Shown here: positions 42,822 through 51,865 of the stretch, in pieces | Layout of the letters: every line of letters starts with the position of its first letter | Position numbering within the stretch: the stretch's first letter is position 1 | Notes under the pieces: generated by a model | Databases searched by the model: none | Told to the model about the DNA's origin: nothing | What the model saw: the letters and a program-made list of their open reading frames with translations, nothing else | Translations under genes and position numbers: made by a program | NCBI RefSeq assembly: GCF_003967035.1 | Contig: NZ_AP018560.1 | Coordinates: 829,001 to 893,000 of the forward strand | From: Aerosticca soli | Lineage (GTDB): Bacteria > Pseudomonadota > Gammaproteobacteria > Xanthomonadales > Rhodanobacteraceae | Reading direction: 5' to 3' | DNA length: 64,000 bases

Positions 42822-45101
42822 TCAAAGGCTCAACTTGAGATCGGCCACCACCGTGCGCTGCGGGAACGGGTGGTAGAGGAAGTACTTGCGGTTGTTGAGG
42901 TTGTCGACGCCGAGCGCGGCGGTCAGATGTTCGCTCAGCCGGTACTGCACGCGCGCGTCGAACACGACGAAGCTGTCGAACGCGCCGAACACGCGCGAGA
43001 CATGGTCGCTGTTGTCCAGCGTCGAGTACTGCGGCCCGCTGTAGCGCCCGGCCAGGGTGAAGGCGAGATCCGCGTTCGGCCGGTAGGTGGCCGTCGCCGT
43101 CGCCCGCCAGCGCGGCACGTAGGGCGCATGCTTGCCGCGCGCGGTGCTGCCGTTGGTGCCGACGAAAGCATCGTCCTTGAGGATGGTGGAATCGACGAAG
43201 GTGACGCTGCCGGCCAGTTCCAGCCCGCGCACCAGCGCGTCCTCGCGCTGTGCGACCAGCTCCACGCCGCGGTTGCGCACCTTGTCGACGTTGACCACGT
43301 AATTCACCGGCGCGGTGTAGCCGGCGAGGAAGGCAGTCTGCTGGATCAGCGCATCGCGGGTGGTTTCCTGGAACAGCGACACGCGCACCAGTCCCTGCGC
43401 GATGGCATGTTCGATCGCCAGTTCGCCGCTCAGGGCACGCTCGGGCTTCAGGTCCGGATTGGGCGAGGTGTAGGTCGAGCCGGTGGCGACGAGCTGGTAG
43501 AGCTCGCCGACGGTGGGAAAGCGCACCGCCTTGGCGAGCGAGCCGGTCACGCGCCAGTCGGGTGCCGCATCCCACTGCAGCGTGGCCTTGGGCGAGAACG
43601 CATCGGCGCGACGCGTGGGCTGGTGCACCATGACCTTGCCGCTGGCATTGAAGCCGTCGCTGGCCTTCCACCATTCCTCGCGGCCACCCACGGTGAGCAG
43701 CCAGGCCGGCGCGAAGCGCCAGGCATCCTGTAGCCACAGGGCGTTCGTGCGTGTCTTGCCGGCGCCTGCCGCATACAGCGTGCCGACGCTGTCCGGGTCG
43801 CGCCAGTCGGCCAGGTTGCGCGTGGGATTGTCCAGTTCATAGCGATCGCCGTGTGCGCCGAAGGCGATCTCCTGCGCGCCGCCGTAGCCCTGCGGCCGCC
43901 ACAGACCTTTCAGGTCGAGCGTGCTCCAGTTGGTGCCCGCATAGCTCGCCAGGCGGCCGTTGGAACTCAGCGTGTCGCCGGCCAGCACGCTGGCCGGCGA
44001 CCACTGGTTGTCCTTGAGAAAGGCGTAGTGGGTGAGCACCGCCTCGCCGTCGAAGTCGCCCTTGGTGTCGGACTTCAGCGTCGCCGCCTGCATCAGATGA
44101 TGCGCGGCAAGCCGATAGGTGTTGCTGGCGAAACCGCCGGTCTTGCCGTAGCTCGGCCGGCCTTGCGCATCGGTGAGATAAGTGTCGACGGCCGAATGGC
44201 CATGGTTGCTCCAGAAGCCGACCAGATAACTGGCCTGGAGCCAGGGCGTGATGTCGTAGAGGAGTTTGCCGTCGAGATTCAGCTGGCGGGTGTGCAGCAA
44301 CCCGCCGGCGCCGAGCACGTCGGCAGGCTGGCCGGTCTTGTTGAGCGCCACGTAGCCACCGCGGGTGCCCGAGGGAAAGCTCGCGGCGGTGATGTAGGAC
44401 AACGGCTGGCTGAAGCTGTTCTGCGCGTTGGCGGCGAACAGCCAGCCCCAGCGACCGCTGCGCCCGGCGGCGCTCAGGCTGGTCTGGCTGGTGGAGAGAT
44501 GATCGTGGGTGCCGTACTGGTCGAAGTCCTGCACCGCCACGATCTGGCGCACGCTGATCTCGGGTTTCTCCGGCAGCCGCGTGACCAGACGCAGCATGCC
44601 GCCCAGCGCATTGCCGGCATAGGCCGCCGAATACGGGCCGTAGAGCATCTCCACGTGATCGATCGCTTCGGGCGCGGTGATGCCCCAGCGCGGCGCGCCG
44701 ATGGTGTTGTTGTTGGCGATCAGCGCCGAGATCGGCACGTCGTCGACGTAGACCAGCGAACGCGCGCTGGCATTGACGCCCCAGGTGCGCGTGGCCAGCA
44801 CCGGCTGGGTGTCGCCGTAGTTGCGCTTGCGCACGAACAGACTGGGCAGGTATTTGACCGCGTCCTCCACGTCGACCGCGTTGGTCGTGGTCTCGATCCG
44901 CTCGGCCGTCACCTGTACCACGGTGGCCGGAAACACGGGCTTGGCCGTCTGCGCGGCGTGCGCGCTGGCGGAAACCTTGACCTTGCTCAAAGTGGTGACC
45001 TGGTCGGAGGGCAGGTCGGTGGCGTGTGCGAAGGAAGCCGTCGCGGCGAGCAGCGCGGCAGGCAGCGCGGCGCGCACGCCGCGGGTGATGGGCGAAGCCA
45101 T
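42822..45101 (-). CDS. TonB-dependent receptor of the copper cluster, ligand unknown
   Basis: A 759-residue outer-membrane receptor: signal peptide (ALPAALLAATASFAHA), TonB-box-like LSKVKVSA, plug (about 50-180; DVEDAVKYLPSLFVRKRNYG, then YGPYSAAYAGNALGGMLRLVT) and a barrel ending VVADLKLSL. It lacks the CxxxM copper motif of the OprC-like receptor, so it may take a metal chelate rather than the free ion. The start chosen is the ATG at 45101 before the signal peptide; the frame opens 26 codons further. It lies 152 bases downstream of the DUF2946 gene and 11 bases upstream of the 32-residue peptide. Confidence 0.9.
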   Translation of the reverse strand: MASPITRGVRAALPAALLAATASFAHATDLPSDQVTTLSKVKVSASAHAAQTAKPVFPATVVQVTAERIETTTNAVDVEDAVKYLPSLFVRKRNYGDTQPVLATRTWGVNASARSLVYVDDVPISALIANNNTIGAPRWGITAPEAIDHVEMLYGPYSAAYAGNALGGMLRLVTRLPEKPEISVRQIVAVQDFDQYGTHDHLSTSQTSLSAAGRSGRWGWLFAANAQNSFSQPLSYITAASFPSGTRGGYVALNKTGQPADVLGAGGLLHTRQLNLDGKLLYDITPWLQASYLVGFWSNHGHSAVDTYLTDAQGRPSYGKTGGFASNTYRLAAHHLMQAATLKSDTKGDFDGEAVLTHYAFLKDNQWSPASVLAGDTLSSNGRLASYAGTNWSTLDLKGLWRPQGYGGAQEIAFGAHGDRYELDNPTRNLADWRDPDSVGTLYAAGAGKTRTNALWLQDAWRFAPAWLLTVGGREEWWKASDGFNASGKVMVHQPTRRADAFSPKATLQWDAAPDWRVTGSLAKAVRFPTVGELYQLVATGSTYTSPNPDLKPERALSGELAIEHAIAQGLVRVSLFQETTRDALIQQTAFLAGYTAPVNYVVNVDKVRNRGVELVAQREDALVRGLELAGSVTFVDSTILKDDAFVGTNGSTARGKHAPYVPRWRATATATYRPNADLAFTLAGRYSGPQYSTLDNSDHVSRVFGAFDSFVVFDARVQYRLSEHLTAALGVDNLNNRKYFLYHPFPQRTVVADLKLSL

Positions 45102-45253
45102 GGGCTGATGGTCCTGAGCGGTTCTTAGCCGTCGCGAGGCGACGGTGGAGGCTCGGCACGCCGATCCCGCCTGGTGCAACGCCAGGCGGAGTCCTATCGG
45201 CAGGGTCGAGGGCCAGCCGCGGGCGACGCGCTAGGCAGCGCGTCGGGCGGCGA

Positions 45254-45631
45254 TCAGGCGGGACGGATCAGCAGCGGCGGCCCGCGTGGGCGGGCGGCGA
45301 GGACGAGAACGGTCGGAGGGCCGGCCTGGCGATCGACCAACGGCACCGACATGGCCGGCAACGGCGGCGTCGGCAGCGCCACGATCGGCGCGTCGAGCAG
45401 CGGACTGTGGCTGCACAGCGTGCAGTAGCCGCATGCGTCCAGGTGCGCGGGGTCGGACGGCGCGTCCGGATGATGCAGGTCGAGGCCATGGCTGGTGCAC
45501 CACGCACCGAGTTCCGGCCAGTCTGGGGCGACATCCAAAACCCGCGAGAACGTCGGTGCGGCCGCAAGCAACCACAGCGCGGCGATGGCCAGCCACGCGA
45601 CGAAACGCCGGGTTGTCCTGCGCCGGAACAC
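45254..45631 (-). CDS. DUF2946-family protein of the copper cluster
   Basis: A 125-residue protein (from GTG 45631) with one hydrophobic segment (FVAWLAIAALWLLAAAPTFS) and a Cys/His-rich periplasmic part (HGLDLHHPDAPSDPAHLDACGYCTLCSHSPLL), as in DUF2946 proteins that sit beside copper or other metal uptake genes. The CxxC-x2-C and HH cluster suggests metal binding. The start is uncertain: GTG at 45631 has AAGGGGG 11 bases upstream; GTGs at 45664 and 45679 in frame give a longer basic N terminus. It is the first gene of the minus-strand copper unit, so its promoter should lie within 45632-45879, but I cannot point to it. Confidence 0.78.
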   Translation of the reverse strand: MFRRRTTRRFVAWLAIAALWLLAAAPTFSRVLDVAPDWPELGAWCTSHGLDLHHPDAPSDPAHLDACGYCTLCSHSPLLDAPIVALPTPPLPAMSVPLVDRQAGPPTVLVLAARPRGPPLLIRPA

Positions 45632-45879
45632 TTTGGATCTGGCCCCCTTGCCAAAATCAGGCACCCGGCATCTTGCCACAGCCTATGCACGGCGTCTGCA
45701 CGAGGCACTGGACGAAACGCCACACTCCGGGGGCGATGAGATCGCGCGATAGGGCGCGACGTGGACGTTGCGGCGTGACGGGCTTCCGCGGCGCAGGCGA
45801 AAACCGGTGGCGGCAAGTTAGTCGGGGGTTGCGAGCTCGCCGGCCGACAGGGCTTTTGGGCTTTCCCGCCTTGGGGTTC

Positions 45880-46995
45880 TCAGCCTGCCATCGCGGACCT
45901 GCACGGACCGCGCTGCGTTTCCAGGTAATGGGCCACTTCAGTCGCGGTCAGCTGTGGATCATCGGCACAGACCAGGCCGACCTTGCCCGCGCCGTAAGGC
46001 GCGTAGCGCCGCGGGTCGGTGCTGCGGAACAGCCCGATCGTGATCGCCGAAGTGGCCGCGGCCAAGTGCATCACGCCACAGTCGGCGCTGATGTAGGTTC
46101 CGGCGGCGTCGATGAAGGCGGCGAGCCGGCGCAGGTCGCTGGTGAAATAGGTCGGATAGGCGTTGTCCAGCCGGGACACGCCGTCGGCGGCGACCAGCTC
46201 CACGATGTGGTGCGGTCCGATGCGCTGGAGCAGGCCATCCAGGAAGCCACGCCACCAGTCGGCGGGCAGCCGCTTGCTGCCGGTGGCATTCGGAAACACG
46301 ACCAGCACCGGTCGTTCGGCGGGGTCGGCGCCCAGCACCTGAAGTAGCGCCCGACGGCCCTCGGCGCGCTCGTGGGGAGCAAGGTGCAGATCCGGAGACG
46401 GCAACGGCAGCGAGGGGTCGGCACCCAGCGCCCAGCGCAGGGCGTGGACCGGCCGGGCCGCCAGGTGGGCCGGACGCGGCCCTTCGACCTCGCCCACCAG
46501 CAGGCGGAAGCGTGCCCGCACCAACGCCGCGGCGAGGCGGCTGGAAGTGGAGCCGCTGGCGGCGTCGATCACCAGATCGTAGCTGCGGCGGCGCAGGCGG
46601 CGCAGCGTGCCGAGCGTGGCCAGTGGATGGGCCAGGGCATGCGCATGCAGCAACCAGAGTCGACCCAGGGTACCGAAGCCGGCATAGACGTCGCGGGCGG
46701 CATCGCCGGCACCGAACACGTCCACTTCGGCGCCTGGAAAATGGCGTTCGAGTTCCGCCAGCAGCGGCATCATCAGCACCGTATTGCCGAGCCGGTGGTT
46801 GGGACGGCACACGAGGATGCGGTGGATGCCCGCGCGCGGCAGCTGACCTGCACCCACGCCGCGGAAACCAGGCGGCAGCAGATGACGCACCAGCAGCGCG
46901 GCCACCCGTCGGCGCAGGGCATTCAGGCGGCCATGCAGCGGCGCGGGTCTGGATGACTGGTGGAGGGCAGGAGACGGGGTGACGGTGAGCGTCAT
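45880..46995 (-). CDS. GT9-family heptosyltransferase-like protein
   Basis: A 371-residue GT9 glycosyltransferase with two Rossmann halves. The N-terminal donor/acceptor loop is ILVCRPNHRLGNTVLMMPLLAEL, where the usual catalytic Asp of LGD in WaaC/WaaF is Asn; C-terminal motifs are LVVFPNATGSKRLPADWW and YISADCGVMHLAAAT with GLFRSTDPRRYAPYG. The family transfers heptose or other sugars onto LPS core on the cytoplasmic face. No other LPS gene is next to it, so the role is only suggested. The start is ambiguous: ATG at 46995, or GTG at 47031 adding 12 residues; neither has a strong ribosome site. Confidence 0.82.
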   Translation of the reverse strand: MTLTVTPSPALHQSSRPAPLHGRLNALRRRVAALLVRHLLPPGFRGVGAGQLPRAGIHRILVCRPNHRLGNTVLMMPLLAELERHFPGAEVDVFGAGDAARDVYAGFGTLGRLWLLHAHALAHPLATLGTLRRLRRRSYDLVIDAASGSTSSRLAAALVRARFRLLVGEVEGPRPAHLAARPVHALRWALGADPSLPLPSPDLHLAPHERAEGRRALLQVLGADPAERPVLVVFPNATGSKRLPADWWRGFLDGLLQRIGPHHIVELVAADGVSRLDNAYPTYFTSDLRRLAAFIDAAGTYISADCGVMHLAAATSAITIGLFRSTDPRRYAPYGAGKVGLVCADDPQLTATEVAHYLETQRGPCRSAMAG

Positions 46996-47253
46996 GGCAG
47001 GGCCGGCGCCGTTTACCGAAAGTGGCGCCACCTTGCCAAGGCAATCTTACGCTTTGCTGATGATTGGCTTGGGTTTCGCTTAAGGCCGACGGCGCCCGGC
47101 TCGCCGCAGGGCATCGCTCGGGACGCGCCTTTGCGGCGTCGGGCATCACCAGCATGGCGGCCCTGCCGCTGCGGTTGGCCTGCAGCCCCCGGACGCCGGC
47201 ATGCGCGACCGATGCGCCGTGCCGGCAGGCTTTGCCGATACGGCTGGGCCGTG

Positions 47254-49194
47254 TCAGTGGGCGCCGCTCACCACCGGCAGGGCGAGGTAGCTCGCCTGTC
47301 CAGCGGCGTGATAGACGCGCTGGGTGGCCTTCACGTAGTCGGCGGGTTTGGCGAAGAAGATGTTGTCGACGTAGGTCTGCGGGTTGCGGTCATAGAGCGG
47401 GAACCAGCTCGACTGCACCTGCACCATCAGCCGGTGGCCGGGCAGGAACACATGATTGGCGGCCGGCAGCGCGAAGCGGTAGTCCAGCGGCTGGTTGGCG
47501 GCCAGCGGCGCGGGCTGGTCGAAGCTGGTGCGATAGCGGCCGCGGAAGATGTCCATCGACACCGCGAGCTGATAGCCGCCCATCGCCGGCTGCGCGGCGA
47601 CCTGGTCGGGATAGACGTCGATCAGCTTGACCACCCAGTCGCTGTCGGTGCCGCTGGTGGCGGCGATGAGATGCACCTCCGGCGCGCCGGCGATGACGAG
47701 TGGCGCGGTGAGCGGCGCGGAGACGTAGCTCAGCACGTCGGTGCGGCCCGATGCCTCGCGCTGGTCGTCCACCAGCCACTGGGCCCAGGTGAGACCGTCG
47801 CCGGAACCGATCGGCTGGATCGGGCGCGCGCGGAAAGGCACCGGATGGGCCGGATCGGAGACGTATTCGTCGTAGGCCGCGCCGCTGGTGGGCGGCTCGA
47901 AGCCGAGTCTGCCATCCGCCTGCAGATACAGCGCGCGGCTGACGCTCGCGCAGCCGCTCTCGCAGGCCAGCGGCCAACGGTCCAGCCGCTGCCACTGGTT
48001 GCTGCCGGTCTGGAAGGCGGTGACCGGGGCCAGGTCGGCCTTCGGCGCGCCGTCCTTGAGGTACTGGGCGAGGAACGGACGCAGGATGTGCTCGCGGAAA
48101 TACTGGGCGGTGTCGCTGCCGAAGCGGATCGCGCCGAGCGAGGAGCCTTCCCCGATCTCCTGGCCGTGGTGCCAGGGGCCCATCACCAGCTTCACCTTCT
48201 CGCCGGTCGTGTCCTTGGGTTTGATGGCGCGATAGACGGCCAGATCGCCGTAGATGTCCTCCTGGTCCCACAGGCTGTGCACCAGCATCACCGGCACGTC
48301 GAGTGGTTGCGCGCCGAGCAGCTTGTCCACGGCCTGCTGCTGCCAGAAGGCATCGTAGGCCGGATGCGCGATGAGTTTGTTCCAGAAACCGAGCTGACGC
48401 ATGCCGTAGGCATCGCCCAGCGCGCCGGCCGAGCCGTAGTGCATGTAGAGGTCGTATTGATCGAAGAAGCCGCTCCACCATTTTTCGCGGTTGTCGCGGG
48501 TGGCTTCCTGCTCGTAGACGTAGGCCATGTTCTGCTGGCGGAAGGCGCCGTGATGGAACCAGTCATCGCCCATCCAGCCGTCCACCATCGGGTTCATCGG
48601 CACCGCGGCTTTCAGCGCCGGATGCGGATGCACCAGCGACATCAGCGGCTCGAAGCCGTCGTAGGAAATGCCGATGGTCGCCACCTTGCCGTTGCTCTGC
48701 GGCAGGTTCTTCACCAGCCAGTCGATGGTGTCCCAGGTGTCGGTGGCATCGTCCACCGGGGTGGGATTGAGCGGGCCGTGCACGGGGCGGTTCATCACGT
48801 AGTCGCCCTCGCTGCCGTATTTGCCGCGCACGTCCTGCACGACGCGGATGTAGCCGTCCTCGACCATCACGTCGGCGGCGTTGTCGTAGCCCTGCAGCAT
48901 CGGCTCCAGATGCGGGCTCGGCGTATGCGCGGTGAGTTCGCTGGCGTTGTAGGGCGTGCGGGTGAGCACGATGCCGGCGTGCCGCGCGCCCTTCGGCATC
49001 AGGATCACCGTGTGCAGCTTGACGCCGTCGCGCATCGGGATCATCACCTCGCGCCGCTCGTAATCGAAGCCGGCGGTGACCGGCACGAACTGGGCCGGCG
49101 TCTCGCTGGGATAGTCCGGATATTTGGCCGGCACGTCGCCGGCATGGGCCAGAAGCGGCAGCAGCAAGGCGGCGGCCAGCGGCAGGATCTTCAT
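47254..49194 (-). CDS. Alpha-amino-acid ester hydrolase (CocE/NonD, S15-type)
   Basis: A 646-residue exported hydrolase very close to the Xanthomonas alpha-amino-acid ester hydrolases, which cleave and can synthesise amino-acid esters and beta-lactam side-chain amides. Signal peptide LPLAAALLLPLLAHAGD, then REVMIPMRDGVKLHTVI and VVQDVRGKYGSEGDYV, the nucleophile GISYDG (S177), the DGWMGDDWFHHGAF acidic patch that binds the substrate amino group, MGPWHHGQ (catalytic His) and a C-terminal jelly-roll domain (MVQVQSSWFPLYDRNPQTY). The second ATG (49194) has AGGGG 8 bases upstream; the first (49200) is too near it. Likely periplasmic and single-gene. Confidence 0.92.
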   Translation of the reverse strand: MKILPLAAALLLPLLAHAGDVPAKYPDYPSETPAQFVPVTAGFDYERREVMIPMRDGVKLHTVILMPKGARHAGIVLTRTPYNASELTAHTPSPHLEPMLQGYDNAADVMVEDGYIRVVQDVRGKYGSEGDYVMNRPVHGPLNPTPVDDATDTWDTIDWLVKNLPQSNGKVATIGISYDGFEPLMSLVHPHPALKAAVPMNPMVDGWMGDDWFHHGAFRQQNMAYVYEQEATRDNREKWWSGFFDQYDLYMHYGSAGALGDAYGMRQLGFWNKLIAHPAYDAFWQQQAVDKLLGAQPLDVPVMLVHSLWDQEDIYGDLAVYRAIKPKDTTGEKVKLVMGPWHHGQEIGEGSSLGAIRFGSDTAQYFREHILRPFLAQYLKDGAPKADLAPVTAFQTGSNQWQRLDRWPLACESGCASVSRALYLQADGRLGFEPPTSGAAYDEYVSDPAHPVPFRARPIQPIGSGDGLTWAQWLVDDQREASGRTDVLSYVSAPLTAPLVIAGAPEVHLIAATSGTDSDWVVKLIDVYPDQVAAQPAMGGYQLAVSMDIFRGRYRTSFDQPAPLAANQPLDYRFALPAANHVFLPGHRLMVQVQSSWFPLYDRNPQTYVDNIFFAKPADYVKATQRVYHAAGQASYLALPVVSGAH

Positions 49195-49307
49195 CGGCAT
49201 GTCCCCTGGGAGTCGAACGGCACGTGCGTATCAGCCTAGCAGGCAGCGCTCGCGCCGCGAGCCTTGGCGCCCCTTGCCGCCGCGGTCGACGGCAAGGGGC
49301 GATGACG

Positions 49308-51083
49308 TCAGGCCAGCTCCGGAAGAGTGGCGACGCCGGCTTCGAGCGCGGCCTTGTGCGCATGGATGCGCGGCAGGATGCGGGCGAAATAGAACATCGC
49401 AGTGTCGTGCTTGGCCTGTCGCAACGGGGCGGGGACATGACTCTTCTGCGCGGCCGCCGCGCCGCGGGCCAGGAAATAGCCCAGGGTGAGATACCCGGAG
49501 TAGTAGAGGTAATCGTTGGCGGCGGCGCCGAGCTCTTCCGGATTGGCCTGGATGCGCTGGGCCAGCTGCAGGGTGAGTTCGCCCCAGGTCTTGATGCCGG
49601 CGGCGAGCGGGCCGACGAAACCGCGCAGGCTTTCATCCGCTGCGTGCGTCTTGCAGAACGCCTCGATCTCGGCGAGGAAATGCCGGAAGCCCACGCCCTT
49701 GAGCTGCAGGATCTTGCGGCCCAGGAGGTCCGCGGCCTGGATGCCGGTGGTGCCCTCGTAAAGGGTGATGATGCGCGCGTCGCGCACGAACTGCTCCATG
49801 CCGTTTTCGACGATGTAGCCGTGTCCGCCGTACACCTGCAGCGCCTCCTTGACGCATTCCTGCGCCAGCTCGGTCACCACGCCCTTGGCGATCGGGATCA
49901 GGAAGGCGAGCAGCTCGCCGGCCTTCTGCCGTTCGGCCGTATCCTTGGCGCGCGCCTCGATGTCGGTCTGCAGTGCGGCATAGAGCACCAGCGATCGCGA
50001 GGCTTCCACGATGGCGCGCTGGGTCAGCAGCATGCGGCGCACGTCCGGATGCACCAGCAGCGGGTCGGCCGGCTTGTCGGGATAACGGGGGCCCGAGAGC
50101 GCGCGGCCCTGCAGCCGCTCGCGGGCGTAGTTCAGGCTGTTCTGCAACGCGCGCTCGGCCAGCGCCAGACCCTGCACGCCGACCGCCAGGCGCGCCGCGT
50201 TCATCATGGTGAACATCGCCGCCAGGCCCTTGTTCGGCTGGCCGATCAGGTAACCCTCGGCGCCGTCGAAGTTCATCACGCAGGTGGAGCAGCCGTGCAG
50301 GCCCATCTTGTGCTCGATGGCGCCGGCGCTCACCCGGTTGCGTTCGCCCAGCGAGCCGTCGGCCCGCACCTTGAACTTGGGCACGATGAACATCGAGATG
50401 CCGCGGCTGCCTGGCGGTGCATCGGGCAGACGCGCGAGCACGAGATGGACGATGTTCTCGGCGAGGTCATGCTCGCCCGCACTGATGAAGATCTTGGTGC
50501 CGGTGAGCCGGTAGGCGCCCTGGCCATCGGGCTCGGCGCGGGTCTTGAGCAGGCCGAGGTCGGAACCGGCCTGCGGCTCGGTCAGGCACATGGTGCCGGT
50601 CCAGCGGCCTTCGACGATGGGTTTCAGATAGAGGTGCTGCTGTTCCTCGCTGCCGTGCAGTTCCATCGCGTGGCAGGCGCCTTCCGACAGCAACGGATAC
50701 AGGCTCCAGGCGAGATTGCCGCTCTGGAACAGCTCGGTGGTGGCGGTGCCCATCACCGCCGGCAGGGCCTGGCCGCCGAATTTTTCCGGCATGGTGAGGC
50801 CCGCCCAGCCGCCTTCGGCGAAAGCCTTGAAGGCCTCCTTGAAACCCTTGGGCGTGGTCACCGTGGCGCTTGCCTTGTCGTAATGGCAGCCTTCGGCGTC
50901 GCCGCTCTCGTTGAGCGGCGCGAGCACCTGCTCGCTGAGCTTGCCGGCTTCCTCCAGCACCGCATCGAGCAAGTCACGGGTGTGACCCTCACCGCCCTCG
51001 AGCCGGGTCAGCACGGTCTCGGCATCGAGCACGTCGAAGAGGGCGAAACGCTGGTCGTCGAGCGGGGCCTTGTAGAGCGTCAT
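49308..51083 (-). CDS. Acyl-CoA dehydrogenase (DmdC-like long type)
   Basis: A 591-residue FAD acyl-CoA dehydrogenase of the long subclass often annotated 3-methylmercaptopropionyl-CoA dehydrogenase (DmdC). Features: an extra N-terminal segment (ALFDVLDAETVL), CLTEPQAGSDLGLLKT and IFISAGEHDL (FAD/substrate loops), VYGGHGYIVENGMEQFVRDARI, the catalytic Glu in LYEGTTGIQA, and a C-terminal extension of about 120 residues (DUF-type AcylCoA_DH_C). No other dimethylsulfoniopropionate genes are nearby, so a fatty or branched acyl-CoA in beta-oxidation is equally plausible. Its stop-to-start distance from the upstream lipoprotein gene is 34 bases. Confidence 0.9.
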   Translation of the reverse strand: MTLYKAPLDDQRFALFDVLDAETVLTRLEGGEGHTRDLLDAVLEEAGKLSEQVLAPLNESGDAEGCHYDKASATVTTPKGFKEAFKAFAEGGWAGLTMPEKFGGQALPAVMGTATTELFQSGNLAWSLYPLLSEGACHAMELHGSEEQQHLYLKPIVEGRWTGTMCLTEPQAGSDLGLLKTRAEPDGQGAYRLTGTKIFISAGEHDLAENIVHLVLARLPDAPPGSRGISMFIVPKFKVRADGSLGERNRVSAGAIEHKMGLHGCSTCVMNFDGAEGYLIGQPNKGLAAMFTMMNAARLAVGVQGLALAERALQNSLNYARERLQGRALSGPRYPDKPADPLLVHPDVRRMLLTQRAIVEASRSLVLYAALQTDIEARAKDTAERQKAGELLAFLIPIAKGVVTELAQECVKEALQVYGGHGYIVENGMEQFVRDARIITLYEGTTGIQAADLLGRKILQLKGVGFRHFLAEIEAFCKTHAADESLRGFVGPLAAGIKTWGELTLQLAQRIQANPEELGAAANDYLYYSGYLTLGYFLARGAAAAQKSHVPAPLRQAKHDTAMFYFARILPRIHAHKAALEAGVATLPELA

Positions 51084-51117
51084 GGCGGATTTCCTCTGCG
51101 AAAGACGGGTGGGTCGG

Positions 51118-51600
51118 TTAGCGGTAGGTATGTGCGACGCCGGGCACCGGCGAGAGCCAGTCGTTGCCGTGGAAGGGAAACTCGCGCGGCTCGGTTTCCT
51201 TTTCCGGGGTCGCGCGCACCGTGCCGCTGAGGCTGTAAGGCAGCGCGCCGCTGCTGCCCTTGGCGTCGATCGCGTGCAACGCGGCGGTCATCTCCGGGGT
51301 GGGCAGCACGTCCAGCTCGAGCACGTCGCCGGCCAGCGCGGGAATGTCCAGATCGAAGCGCGCGTGCAGCCGCACCGGCAACAAGTCGGCGACCTTGAAC
51401 TCGCCCTCGAGCGCGGTGAAGGTCATGCCGGCATAGCTGTTGTTCTGGATGCGCACGGTCAGATGCCAGCGCCCGTCGGGCAGCACCTTGAGCTGCTGCA
51501 CGCTGAGCGAGGGCGGAAACACACTCTTGCGCGGCGACCCGCCGCAGGCGCTCAAACCCAAGGCCAGCAGGGCAACGAGGAACCAGCGCAGCGCACGCAT
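51118..51600 (-). CDS. LEA-type lipoprotein
   Basis: A 160-residue lipoprotein: the N terminus MRALRWFLVALLALGLSACGG ends in a clear lipobox (LSAC, modified Cys19), with Gly-Gly-Ser at the following positions. The mature part is a short immunoglobulin-like beta fold of the LEA type 2/WHy kind (LTVRIQNNSYAGMTFTALEGEF, DLDIPALAGDVLELDV). Role unknown. It is upstream of the acyl-CoA dehydrogenase on the same strand with 34 bases between, so they may share a transcript even though the functions do not obviously connect. Confidence 0.8.
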   Translation of the reverse strand: MRALRWFLVALLALGLSACGGSPRKSVFPPSLSVQQLKVLPDGRWHLTVRIQNNSYAGMTFTALEGEFKVADLLPVRLHARFDLDIPALAGDVLELDVLPTPEMTAALHAIDAKGSSGALPYSLSGTVRATPEKETEPREFPFHGNDWLSPVPGVAHTYR

Positions 51601-51865
51601 CGCGTGTCTCCAAACGGTCGTTTGAATGGCCGATTCTAACCGTGTTTACCCCGGCAGAGTCGAGCCGCCGCGCGGGGCCGCAGCCTTTTGCGCAATGGAC
51701 GCCGGAAAGTCAGCGGATGGGCTGCGTACCAGGCGCCGCGATCGGCAAGAGATCGTGGTGGTTTCCGGCCGCGACAGCCATCGGAAGCATCCTGCGGGTT
51801 TCGCCTTGTCTTGCGAACGGGCATGATCGCGTGGACTTTGAGCAAGCCACCGGGGAATGCCAAAA

